In this document: positions 16,306 to 23,999 of the stretch, piece after piece
Layout of the letters: every line of letters begins with the position of its first letter
Numbering within the stretch: the first letter of the stretch is position 1
Source: JBHIBA01 sp046758845
GTDB lineage: Bacteria; UBA8248; JACPRG01; G963555815
Assembly (NCBI GenBank): GCA_046758845.1
Contig: JBHIBA010000023.1
Span: 1 to 28,587 of the forward strand
Direction: 5' to 3'
Length of the DNA: 28,587 nucleotides
Position numbers and translations under genes: made by a program
The notes under the pieces: model-generated
Told to the model about the DNA's origin: nothing
Database searches by the model: none
The model's input: only the letters and a program-made list of their open reading frames with translations

Positions 16306-17310
16306 TCATTTCCCGTAAAAGGGAACCACCAGCTTGCCCGCTTCCAGAATGGGTTCATCATCCAGGTAGAAGGACACGTCACGGAAAATACAGTCGAAGT
16401 GGCCGTTGGCCTTGACAGTCCCACCGTAGCTGGTGCTGTCGCCCATCCCGAAGTGCGCCGTTCCGATGGTGGACTCCGTTTCGATGGAGATGTCGCCAAA
16501 ACGCGAATTGGGGTTCAATCCGATGGAGAGCTCGGCGAAGTTGTAGACGTTCGGATCGCCCCTGACCTCCAGGGCGCCCCGCAGCCCGCTGGCGAACACC
16601 TCCGATTCCCCTTCACCGCGAATTTCCGTCAGGCGGCCCTGTCGGACAACGACCTCGAAGGGCGCGGTGACGCGGCCGAGTCCGATGAGGTTGATCAGGC
16701 CGTCTACGATAATCCTGCCCTCCGCGGAACCCTCGACCGGGCTGATTCCGGCCTCGATGTCAGGGTTGGGCTGATAATCACCGGGTTGGGTCGCGATCCC
16801 CGTCACCCCGCGGCCCTTGCGCCCCGTAATGTCGGCGATCAGGTCGGTCCCCGCCTTGGAAGTCACCCGCACCTTCCTCGCCTTGGTGAATTTTTCGACG
16901 ACCTCGTCCACATAGGGCTTCACGGCGAGGAAATCCACGGCTGCGGGACCCCCATCGAGGAACATCTCCAGGCTGACTTCCGCCATCGTGAGGTAACGGG
17001 CGCCTCTGGCGCAGGCCTCGCGTCTCGCCGTGGTCATCCCGATCCATTGAGAAGTCAACTCGAAGATCACGTTGGAGGTCACCATGGCGCTGCCCACCAT
17101 GGGGGGCGGTTCGTCGTTGGGCAACCGATTCGGCTGGAAGATAACGATGGCGACTTGGGCGCCCCGTTCTCTGAGCAACGTGGCAAAGGTCTCGACGATG
17201 CGCTGGTCGAACGCTGTGTCGGTCACGAGGAGGACGTTTTCCCCCGGCTTGACGGCAACACAATTTTCGATGATGTATTTGACGCTTCTGACAATTTCCA
17301 TGCCTCGCAT
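16306..17310 (-). CDS. M29 / NicX-like metalloenzyme, copy 4
   Basis: This 334-residue member of the same family is the first enzyme gene after the transporter genes. Segments are GENVLLVTDTAFDQRIVETFA, FELTSQWIGMTTARREAC, SPVEGSAEG (first Glu), VYNFAELSIGLNP (second Glu), TAHFGMGDSTSYGG (His) and NGHFD (H-x-D). It keeps every candidate ligand. The loop between the histidines has DSTSYGG where copies 1 and 3 have DNRGYGG, so specificity may have shifted. It starts 57 bases after livF and stops 37 bases before the cupin start. Confidence 0.75.
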   Translation of the reverse strand: MRGMEIVRSVKYIIENCVAVKPGENVLLVTDTAFDQRIVETFATLLRERGAQVAIVIFQPNRLPNDEPPPMVGSAMVTSNVIFELTSQWIGMTTARREACARGARYLTMAEVSLEMFLDGGPAAVDFLAVKPYVDEVVEKFTKARKVRVTSKAGTDLIADITGRKGRGVTGIATQPGDYQPNPDIEAGISPVEGSAEGRIIVDGLINLIGLGRVTAPFEVVVRQGRLTEIRGEGESEVFASGLRGALEVRGDPNVYNFAELSIGLNPNSRFGDISIETESTIGTAHFGMGDSTSYGGTVKANGHFDCIFRDVSFYLDDEPILEAGKLVVPFYGK

Positions 17311-17367
17311 AGGGCGCTCCCTCGGGATTTCCGGCTACGGCCCTTCTTCTCTCAGAGCGACGGGCCT

Positions 17368-18087
17368 CTACATGGCCAGATAAGCCTTCTTGATATGCTC
17401 ATTTTCGAGCAACTCCTGCCCGGGACCCTGCAAAACCACGCGGCCATTTTCCAAAACGTAGGCGCGGTGGCAGATCTCCAGCGAAAAGTGGACCTTTTGC
17501 TCGACCAGGAGGACCGTGGTCCCCCGTTCGTTGACCGTCTTGATCGTGTCGAACGTCTGGGCCACGATGGAGGGCTGTAGCCCCAGCGAAGGCTCGTCCA
17601 AAAGCAGGAGCCGCGGACGGGACATCAGAGACCGTCCGATGGCGAGCATCTGCCTCTCCCCGCCGCTCAGCGTTTTGGCGATTTGGCTCTTCCGGTCCTC
17701 CAGCCGGGGAAAAAGCCCGAATACCTGACGGAGGGTTTCCTCCCGACGAACTCTCGCCTCTGGCAAATAGGAACCCAGGCGAAGGTTGTCCAGGACCGTC
17801 ATATCGGGGAAAACCCGGGCGCCTTCCGGGACGATGGCGATACCGTGTCTAATAACTTCTTCCGCCGGCAGGCCCACCAGGGACTGCCCTTCCAAAACGA
17901 TCCGGCCCCTCCCATTCTCAGTCCTCTGGGGTTTCACCAAGCCCACGATAGACTTCAGAAGGGTCGATTTGCCCGCCCCGTTCGGACCGATCACGGTGAC
18001 CAGTTCCCCTTTGTCCAGCCGAAGCGAGACGTCCCAAAGGACCTGGACATCCCCGTAGGCCACGTCGAGTCCGACAACCTCAAACAT
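17368..18087 (-). CDS. livF: Branched-chain-type ABC importer ATPase LivF
   Basis: This 239-residue ABC ATPase has Walker A GPNGAGKST (residues 34-42), signature LSGGERQ (140-146), Walker B LLLLDEPSLGL (from 160), and the LivF-type VEQ in place of the switch His. The ATG at 18087 is chosen because the longer frame only overlaps livG in antisense-like composition; it leaves an 8-base overlap with livG. LivF/LivG power uptake through LivHM. This importer family takes branched-chain amino acids but also, in many catabolic clusters, aromatic acids and amides, which is the likely case here since catabolic enzymes follow directly. Confidence 0.93.
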   Translation of the reverse strand: MFEVVGLDVAYGDVQVLWDVSLRLDKGELVTVIGPNGAGKSTLLKSIVGLVKPQRTENGRGRIVLEGQSLVGLPAEEVIRHGIAIVPEGARVFPDMTVLDNLRLGSYLPEARVRREETLRQVFGLFPRLEDRKSQIAKTLSGGERQMLAIGRSLMSRPRLLLLDEPSLGLQPSIVAQTFDTIKTVNERGTTVLLVEQKVHFSLEICHRAYVLENGRVVLQGPGQELLENEHIKKAYLAM

Positions 18088-18820
18088 AGCGCTTCCCCAG
18101 GTAGGCTTCGATGACGATGGGGTCCGAAGCGATGTCCTCCGCCGTTCCCTCCGCGATCTTCTCTCCGTGGTCAAGGACGACGATTCGGTCCGAGACCCCC
18201 ATTACGGCTTGCATCACGTGCTCGACAAGGATCATCGTGACGCCTCGGTCGCGGATCCGCTGGATGGTCTCTAGCGCCTGCCGGATCTCAGTAGGGGTCA
18301 GGCCCGCCAGATTCTCGTCGAGAAGGAGCAGATCCACCTGGGTGGCCAGTGTCCGCGCGAGCTCGAGCCGCCTTCTCAACGCGAGAGGAAGCTTGGCCGA
18401 AACCCGGTCGCGGTGTGGACTGAGGCCCACAAAGTCAAGGACCTCATCGACCCGTGGTTCCGCCGCCGAGATGGAGATCCCCTGTCCATAGGCCGCCCCT
18501 ACGAGGACATTCTCTCTGACGGTCATTTCCAGGAACGGCTGGACGAGTTGGAAGGTTCGGGTTAGACCTTTGCGACAAAGGGTGTGAGGCGCCAAGCCCG
18601 TAACGTCCTCACCTTGGAAGAAGACCCTCCCCTCATCGGGCTTGAAAGAGCCAGCTACCACATTGAAGTAGGTTGTCTTACCCGCCCCGTTGGGGCCGAT
18701 AAGTCCCAGGATTTCACCGCGTCTCACTTGCATGTCGATCCCCTTCAATGCCCAAAGGCCACCGAAGTGCTTCTTGACGCCCCGGGTCTCGAGGATGAGG
18801 TTGTCCTCCTTATGCGCCAT
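18080..18820 (-). CDS. livG: Branched-chain-type ABC importer ATPase LivG
   Basis: This protein of about 246 residues has the LivG layout: Walker A GPNGAGKTT, a FQLVQPFLEMTVRENVLVG segment, and a LivG-type C-terminal IASDPIVIEAYLG. Two points depart from the standard. The ABC signature is LPLALRRRLELARTLA rather than LSxGQ, and the Walker B is LLLLDENLAGLTPTE, with Asn after the catalytic Glu in place of Pro. Similar 'LALRRRLE' forms occur in LivG paralogues, so it may still be functional, relying on the canonical signature of LivF for one composite ATP site. The ATG at 18820 overlaps the end of livM by 11 bases. Confidence 0.9.
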   Translation of the reverse strand: MAHKEDNLILETRGVKKHFGGLWALKGIDMQVRRGEILGLIGPNGAGKTTYFNVVAGSFKPDEGRVFFQGEDVTGLAPHTLCRKGLTRTFQLVQPFLEMTVRENVLVGAAYGQGISISAAEPRVDEVLDFVGLSPHRDRVSAKLPLALRRRLELARTLATQVDLLLLDENLAGLTPTEIRQALETIQRIRDRGVTMILVEHVMQAVMGVSDRIVVLDHGEKIAEGTAEDIASDPIVIEAYLGKRYV

Positions 18821-19811
18821 GGACGGCCCCAGCCCCCTCTCCCGCTCCAGGGACCGGCTTCGCATCCCCGCGCTCTCTCCGGAAGAGTCCTACGATCCCC
18901 TGGGGCATGAAGATGATCAGCACGACGATGATGACGCCGATGATGATGAGGTACGTGTAGACAAACCGGGCCCAGAGGATCTCGGAGACGATGGTCAAAA
19001 ACGTCGCGCCGACGATGGGCCCGAGGAAAGTCCCCAGACCCCCCAGGAGCGCCATCACGACCATCTGGATTGTGATGTTGATGTCAAACACATCCTCGGG
19101 GGAGATGTAGCTGAGCCAGTTTCCCGTGATCCCGCCCAGGAGTCCCAGGAAGAAGGCGCTGATCCCGTAAGCGAATGTCTTGAGCTTGAGTGCATCGACG
19201 CCCGAGGCCCTAGCGGCGTCCTCCGCCTCCCGAATGGCCCGCAGTCCGTAACCCGTCTTAGACCGTCGGAGCCAATAGGCGACGCCCATGACGCAAAAGC
19301 TGGCGGCTCCCATCAGGTAATAAAAAAGGGTGTTCCCGGAGCCGAGGGGCAGAGTGAGCCCGTGGGAGCCTCCCGTCAGCTCAATACCCGTAACCTTGTC
19401 CCACTCCAGGACGATCTGCTTCGTGGCTTCTGCCAAGGCCAGAGTCGCGATGGCGAAATAGGCCCCCCTCAAACGCAGGGTGGGGATCGCGATGGGAACA
19501 GCGATCAGCATAGAGAAGCATCCTCCCAGCAATACGGCCGGGATGAGATGAAGTCCCGCTTTTAACATCAAGATTGCCGTGGCGTAAGCCCCGAGCCCAT
19601 AGTAGGCGACCGGTCCGAAATCAATGTAGCCCGTTGACCCCGTCATGAGATTCCAGCAGCCTGCGAGGCCGATCCACATGAAGAGAAGCGTGATGAAGCG
19701 GATCTGATAGCCGGTTCCCAAAAGAGGGAGAAAGGCGAGTCCGGCCAGGAGGAGAAGCACGAGCCCCCATCCCCAGGCGGGAAGGCCGCCCCGCCGCGCC
19801 TCCGCCCTCAT
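18810..19811 (-). CDS. livM: Branched-chain-type ABC importer permease LivM
   Basis: This 333-residue permease has about eight hydrophobic segments. Typical LivM blocks are GSTGYIDFGPVAYYGLGAYATAI (split), LRLRGAYFAIATLALAEA, SKTGYGLRAIREAEDAARASGVD (the EAA-like loop contacting the ATPase) and the C-terminal IFMPQGIVGLF. The start at 19811 is fixed by a 4-base ATGA overlap with the livH stop, a standard sign of translational coupling. The protein ends in a short Ala/Gly-rich tail. Confidence 0.93.
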   Translation of the reverse strand: MRAEARRGGLPAWGWGLVLLLLAGLAFLPLLGTGYQIRFITLLFMWIGLAGCWNLMTGSTGYIDFGPVAYYGLGAYATAILMLKAGLHLIPAVLLGGCFSMLIAVPIAIPTLRLRGAYFAIATLALAEATKQIVLEWDKVTGIELTGGSHGLTLPLGSGNTLFYYLMGAASFCVMGVAYWLRRSKTGYGLRAIREAEDAARASGVDALKLKTFAYGISAFFLGLLGGITGNWLSYISPEDVFDINITIQMVVMALLGGLGTFLGPIVGATFLTIVSEILWARFVYTYLIIIGVIIVVLIIFMPQGIVGLFRRERGDAKPVPGAGEGAGAVHGA

Positions 19812-20674
19812 TCGACGATTCCTCGTCCCACGAGGCCCGCCGGCCGTAAAACCAGCATCAGGTAAAGGAGCACGAAGGTAATCACAAAGGACATCCCCGC
19901 GCTCATGTAGGCGCCGGAAATGGACTGGATGATTCCCAGGGCGAGCCCACCCCACAGGGCTCCCGGGATGTAGCCCATTCCCCCCAGGACGACCACGACA
20001 AAAGCGTACAGTGTATAGGTCCCCCCCATGTAAGGGTAGATGGCGAAAAACGATGTGATGAGGGAGCCCGCAAGGCCGGTGAGGGCGGCCCCGATGCCGA
20101 ATGTGATCGCGTAGACCCTGCGGATGTCTATCCCCATGAGCCGCGCCACCTGGGCGTCCTGGGCCGTTGCACGGATGGCCCGTCCCAACTCGGTCTTTGC
20201 CAGGAACAGAGACAACACGCCCACCACTGCGAGGGAGAGGAAAAACGTGATGAGCCGGGCGATGGGAACCACCACGCTGCCTACTGAGAAGTTGTTGCCC
20301 GAGTAGCTTGTCGTTACCATCCGGAAGTCCGCCGTCCAGGCCACCAAAGCAGAGTTCATCAGGATGAGCGAGATGCCGAAAGTGAGGATCAGGGACATCA
20401 AGGGAGGCGCGTCCACTACCCGGTTGATGACGTGCTTTTGAAGCAGGAAACCCAAGGCGAAGAGAGCGATGATGCAGATGGGAATGCTCAAGAAGGGATC
20501 GATTCCCAAGAGGGTGAAGACCCAGTAGGTGATAAAGGCCCCCAGCATGACCAGCTCGCCGTGGGCGACGTTAATGACTCCCATGACGCCGAAAATAAGA
20601 GAGAAGCCAACGCTGTAAGCGGCGTAGATACCGCCGAGGAGAAGTCCGTTGACAACCGCCTGCGCAAAAAGCAT
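19808..20674 (-). CDS. livH: Branched-chain-type ABC importer permease LivH
   Basis: This 288-residue permease has GGIYAAYSVGFSLIFGVMGVINVAHGE in broken form (the LivH N-terminal signature ending in NxAHG), then AIRATAQDAQVARLMGID as the cytoplasmic coupling loop, and a C-terminal LMLVLRPAGLVGR. The ATG at 20674 begins the hydrophobic protein; the longer frame upstream is of non-coding character. A 275-base gap separates it from livK, longer than the other spacings in the cluster, so livK may be transcribed in excess with processing or a second promoter between. Confidence 0.93.
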   Translation of the reverse strand: MLFAQAVVNGLLLGGIYAAYSVGFSLIFGVMGVINVAHGELVMLGAFITYWVFTLLGIDPFLSIPICIIALFALGFLLQKHVINRVVDAPPLMSLILTFGISLILMNSALVAWTADFRMVTTSYSGNNFSVGSVVVPIARLITFFLSLAVVGVLSLFLAKTELGRAIRATAQDAQVARLMGIDIRRVYAITFGIGAALTGLAGSLITSFFAIYPYMGGTYTLYAFVVVVLGGMGYIPGALWGGLALGIIQSISGAYMSAGMSFVITFVLLYLMLVLRPAGLVGRGIVE

Positions 20675-20949
20675 TTCAACCTCGTGCGCGTTCGGACCTG
20701 ATGGCGTGGTCGTCTTGCACGAGCCAGCGGGAGCCGTACAGGAAAACGGATCAGAGGGTTTCCTGCGCCAATCGAAAAGGACAGGCCCCGGCCTTCCCCC
20801 TGAGGCGTGCGGAGAGGGAACCTCACTCCCACACGCCCCCTCCCAACTCACACGAACTCACAAGATTCTTCCCTCATTCCCCTGGGAAGAGGACAAGGAG
20901 GTGCGTTTCTTGGGGATTAGGCAGGTTTGCTTAAGTTAGATCCCCCCGC
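20675..20949 (-). other. livK-livH intergenic region
   Basis: These 275 bases have no protein-like frame. I see no strong hairpin with a T-run in the transcribed orientation. It is the largest gap inside the cluster and could hold an internal promoter or mRNA processing site. Confidence 0.3.
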
Positions 20950-22218
20950 TTACGCTCTCTGCTTCCACGGCTTCATGGGGTACCAGAGCTTCCCGTTGGT
21001 GATTTCCCTTGGGAAGACTCCAACCCGCTTGCCGTTTTGGATCTGGACGGCGAGCGGCGGATGAGCCTCATTGGCCCCGTCGGGGGCAAAGCGGATCCGT
21101 CCATAGAAGGTCTCTTCGTCGATGCGGTGCATCGCTTCCATCAATGCCTTCCGCTCTGCATCCTCCACTGGGGGCGTAACGCCAGTCTTCAGAATGGCGA
21201 GGTGTTGGATGACCGCTGCGGCAGTGCTCGCCGCCTCCAGGTAGTCGGGCGTCCGCTTGTACGCCTTCCGGAACATCTTCGTGTAGTCCTGCGCCGACCC
21301 GAAGATTGGCCCCTTATAGGGCATCTCCGGCAGCCACTCGGAGGCGCTGATGATGTACTCGGCGTCCCGCCCCAGGCTTTTGACGAAGTCCGGATTCGTC
21401 GGTCCGTAACCGAAGGCCACTCCCTTGGGTGTGAAATCGAGCTCCTTCAACGCGCGCGCCGTGCGGAGCGCGACCAAGAGGTGAGAGCCCACGAGCAGGA
21501 CATCAGGGTTTTTCTGTTTGATGCGGCTCAGCATCGAGTTGTAGTCGCCGAGGCGAACCGGGAAGAGTTCTTTGTGGGCGACTTCGATGCCGTTGGCCTT
21601 GCAGCGTTCCTCAAACCCTTGTACGGAAAGAGAGGTGAAAAGGATGTCGGCCCCGATAATGGCGGCCGTCTTGGGCTTCGGCTGCGCGATGGTGAAGCAG
21701 TCGGCGGCGCCCCTGACTTCCTCGGTGGCCCGGCCCAGCGTTGAAAAGTAATGCTTGAAACCCCGCTGGAAAAGCTTGTTCGAGCTTGCGCCGCCGCTCA
21801 CCATCGGATAGCCGTACTTTTCGGAGATGGCGCTGGCGGCGAAGACCTGGCTGCTACCGTAGGTTCCCAGAAGGAGGTCCACTTTGTCCTGGGAGACCAA
21901 TCTCTCCACCAGCTTGGCGCTGGTCGCCGGCGTGCTCTTATCGTCGTAAAAGAGGGTTTCGACCTTGTAGCGCTTGCCTTTGATCAGAATTCCCCCTTGG
22001 GAATTGACCAAGTCTCTCCACAGGTGGTAGGAGTCCCGCACCAGAGGACCCTCTTTGCCGAACAGGCCGCTCATAGCGACGGCAAATCCAATTCGAAAGG
22101 GTTTGGTTTGAGCGTGAACCGCCCGGGCGCCCCAACCCACCGACGTTGCCGCCAGCGCAAGTCCCGCTTTCCCGCTCTGTTTCAGGAATCTCCTTCGGGT
22201 AATATTACGTCTGCCCAT
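20950..22218 (-). CDS. livK: Substrate-binding protein LivK-like, Tat-exported
   Basis: This 422-residue periplasmic binding protein of the branched-chain amino acid/amide type (peripla_BP_6) has a twin-arginine signal: RRRFLKQSG near residues 8-16, a hydrophobic stretch (ALAATSVGWGARAVHA) and a likely AxA cleavage before QTKPFRIGF. The mature protein shows AMSGLFGKEGPLVRDSYHLW, VETLFYDDKSTPATSAKLVERLV in parts, LLGTYGSSQVFAAS, and a closing hinge region. A perfect GGAGGAGG lies seven bases before the ATG. It is the first gene of the cluster. Tat export is common for this family in Rokubacteria/NC10-like and other genomes and says nothing about ligand identity. Confidence 0.93.
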   Translation of the reverse strand: MGRRNITRRRFLKQSGKAGLALAATSVGWGARAVHAQTKPFRIGFAVAMSGLFGKEGPLVRDSYHLWRDLVNSQGGILIKGKRYKVETLFYDDKSTPATSAKLVERLVSQDKVDLLLGTYGSSQVFAASAISEKYGYPMVSGGASSNKLFQRGFKHYFSTLGRATEEVRGAADCFTIAQPKPKTAAIIGADILFTSLSVQGFEERCKANGIEVAHKELFPVRLGDYNSMLSRIKQKNPDVLLVGSHLLVALRTARALKELDFTPKGVAFGYGPTNPDFVKSLGRDAEYIISASEWLPEMPYKGPIFGSAQDYTKMFRKAYKRTPDYLEAASTAAAVIQHLAILKTGVTPPVEDAERKALMEAMHRIDEETFYGRIRFAPDGANEAHPPLAVQIQNGKRVGVFPREITNGKLWYPMKPWKQRA

Positions 22219-22354
22219 CGATCCTCCTCCCCTTTTTGATGGTGTTTAGAGTATTCGGTGGCCGAGCATGCGGTTGCCGTAAGGCTGAAGAGATCGCTAC
22301 CCAAGAACCAAGGATGGTTGACCTCAATATGCCCACGTCTGCAGGGGTGGACTA

Positions 22355-22366
22355 TGATCTAGATCA
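22355..22366. promoter_or_regulatory. Perfect palindrome upstream of livK (operator candidate)
   Basis: TGATCTAGATCA is a perfect 12-base palindrome about 140 bases upstream of the livK start. On the minus strand a TATAAG (complement of 22387-22392) lies about 20 bases upstream of it. If that is the -10, the palindrome covers roughly +14 to +25, a usual repressor site. Palindromes of this size fit GntR- or TetR-type dimers. No regulator gene is present in the window. Confidence 0.4.
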
Positions 22367-22637
22367 GAACATCAAGAAAATCAGAACTTATATTCTTATT
22401 TTTGGACGCGTCATCCTGCCTTTCACGAGGGAAAAAAGCGGCGGCGAACCTATCCGGGGTTATGTACCCTGTCGCCTACAACGTTCAAGCCCGGATTTCC
22501 CTCTCTGAAAGCGCTTTTTTTCAGGAAACCAATGCGCTTTCCACAGTGACATCCGTCCGTTATTGAGGACATTCTTTATGCAGCCCTCAATAGGAGGGCG
22601 CGGAAAAACGATTTTGAGGCCCTCGGATTGGCCGTTG

Positions 22638-22680
22638 GTGTCATTCTGAGCGTGGGTCATCGACCCGCGCGAAGGATCTC
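22638..22680 (+). repeat. Dispersed hairpin repeat, copy 1
   Basis: The unit begins TGTCATTCTGAGCG and ends GCGAAGGATCTC. These edges are typical of a short intergenic repeat seen in many environmental bacterial genomes (my recollection of the pattern). Between the edges, GCGTGGGTC (22650-22658), ATC and GACCCGCGC (22662-22670) form a 9-bp stem. Confidence 0.5.
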
Positions 22681-22738
22681 GTTCGGATTAAAGGGTCTCT
22701 TTCCAACTCCCTCAAAAACAACGGGTTTCGGGCTTGAG

Positions 22739-22767
22739 GAGATTCCTCACTTGGTTCGGGATGAAAA
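22739..22767 (-). repeat. Dispersed hairpin repeat, copy 2 (inverted)
   Basis: GAGATTCCTCACT followed by TTCGGGATGAAAA is the reverse-complement form of the unit at 22638-22680 (edges GAGAT-CTTCGC and CAGAATGACA). The pair forms an inverted arrangement about 60 bases apart. The copy has diverged and lacks the internal GGGTC stem. Confidence 0.4.
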
Positions 22768-22963
22768 TCCCGCTGGATCGAGCCACCCCTGAGCGGGGAC
22801 TGAACCGGAGTTTTTCGGCAGCCTGCTAGGCGCGCCGAGTCCGCCGCCGGCGCCGGCGCCCAAACAAAAAGGATTTCCACTTAGGAGTTGACCAGGCGCG
22901 TGCTTTCAGATATGGGAAATCCAGGACAAGTGCTTCACGGATAAGAAAAGGAGGAAATAATAG

Positions 22964-23743
22964 ATGGCTTTTAAAGGAGAATACCCAATCACTGAGGAAG
23001 AGCTCTGCCACTACCGTAAGCCTGGGGATTTCTACCCGCGCGAAGAGCAGATCATAAAGATGGTTCGGGATATCTTTTATGATGAGGGTTCCGGTGTTGA
23101 TCGTTCCTTGTTTCTTCCAATCAAACCGGAGAAGACGGCCTTTTTATTAGTTGACATTCAGAACGATGTGGTCAGGCCGGATGCTCCCCTCTTTTGCCCG
23201 GATGCGCACAGGATGATTCCGAGAGTCAAGAGGGTCTTGGAGCGATGTCGGGAAGTGGGGGTCAGGCCGATATTCCTCGAGCACTGCCACGATCCCCGGG
23301 TTGGGGGGCAATACTGGGATCTCGGCCACAGAAGATATTTTCCCCGGCTCGTGGAACGTTTCATCAACAAGAGACAGGCCGTGTACGGAACCGAGGAAGT
23401 AAAGACTTTTCCTGCGATAGCTCCACGGCCGGATGAGAAGGTTGTTTATAAGCATCGATGGGATGGGTTCATCGGAACCGATCTCGAAGTGACGCTGAGA
23501 GGCATGGGCGTGGACACCCTGATTTTCAGTGGGGTTTTCGCCGAGCAGTGTGTCGAGTCAACGGCCCGACATGCGGCTGAGCTCGAATACAAGGTCATCT
23601 ATGTCAGCGACTTGGTCGCGAGCCACCTGCCTGAGCAGCATCAGGCTGTGCTTGGGAGAATCAGGGTTATCTTTGGCCTTGTCATGAACTCCGAAGAGCT
23701 CCTTGCCGATCTGGCCAAACCATCCAAGGTGAAAAGAGAGTAA
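22964..23743 (+). CDS. Isochorismatase-family amidase
   Basis: This 259-residue cysteine hydrolase has the fold's catalytic triad: Asp64 in LLVDIQND, Lys163 in VVYKHRWDGF and Cys196 in FAEQCVESTARHA. The preceding SGVF segment carries the usual cis-peptide position. An N-terminal extension of ~50 residues precedes the fold. Relatives include nicotinamidase, N-carbamoylsarcosine amidase, maleamate amidase NicF and ureidoacrylate hydrolase RutB. The AEQCV and KHRWDGF context looks more like the carbamoyl/maleamate side than nicotinamidase, but I would not assign a substrate. AGGAGG lies about nine bases upstream. It is divergent from the transporter/NicX-like cluster and plausibly supplies its amide-hydrolysing step. 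Confidence 0.88.
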   Translation: MAFKGEYPITEEELCHYRKPGDFYPREEQIIKMVRDIFYDEGSGVDRSLFLPIKPEKTAFLLVDIQNDVVRPDAPLFCPDAHRMIPRVKRVLERCREVGVRPIFLEHCHDPRVGGQYWDLGHRRYFPRLVERFINKRQAVYGTEEVKTFPAIAPRPDEKVVYKHRWDGFIGTDLEVTLRGMGVDTLIFSGVFAEQCVESTARHAAELEYKVIYVSDLVASHLPEQHQAVLGRIRVIFGLVMNSEELLADLAKPSKVKRE

Positions 23744-23870
23744 CGTCATAAGACCCTGGGCGTCTGCGCTTTCAACTCTGTTCTTTCATTCCCGGTTCAA
23801 GAGTGGTTGTGAATTGCGGTCGGGCATCGGCCAGCTACAATACGTTTCCCGCCTAAAAGGATTTCGGCAG

Positions 23871-23905
23871 GACTCCCGTGTAATTGCTCGTTTCACGGGG
23901 GAGTC
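23871..23905. terminator. Hairpin between convergent genes
   Basis: GACTCCCGTG (23871-23880) and CACGGGGGAGTC (23894-23905) form a ten-base-pair stem with a two-base bulge and a 13-base loop. It lies between the isochorismatase gene and the end of the AhpD-like gene. There is no T-run, so it may be a weak bidirectional terminator or 3'-end protector. Confidence 0.35.
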
Positions 23906-23999
23906 GCTGCGTGCCCGGAATCGGCCGCAGCCTTGGCGTTGCCCTGGGTTGGATTGGGCGCATCCGTAAGTTCCGCTTCTTCCTGAACCTCAACGAGGC

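Larger units (their letters stand above)
22219..22963. other. Divergent intergenic region livK / isochorismatase
   Basis: About 745 bases have no believable gene. It holds the TGATCTAGATCA palindrome, an inverted repeat CTGAAA-N8-TTTCAG (22505-22524, core AAAGCGCTTT), and two oppositely oriented copies of a dispersed repeat (22638-22680 and 22739-22767). It should contain the promoters of both the transporter/catabolic cluster and the divergent amidase gene. Confidence 0.5.

Noticed and set aside
16159..17580. A 473-residue + strand frame opposite the fourth NicX-like gene
   Set aside because: It is a shadow frame: it runs across two minus-strand genes and has no domain signature.
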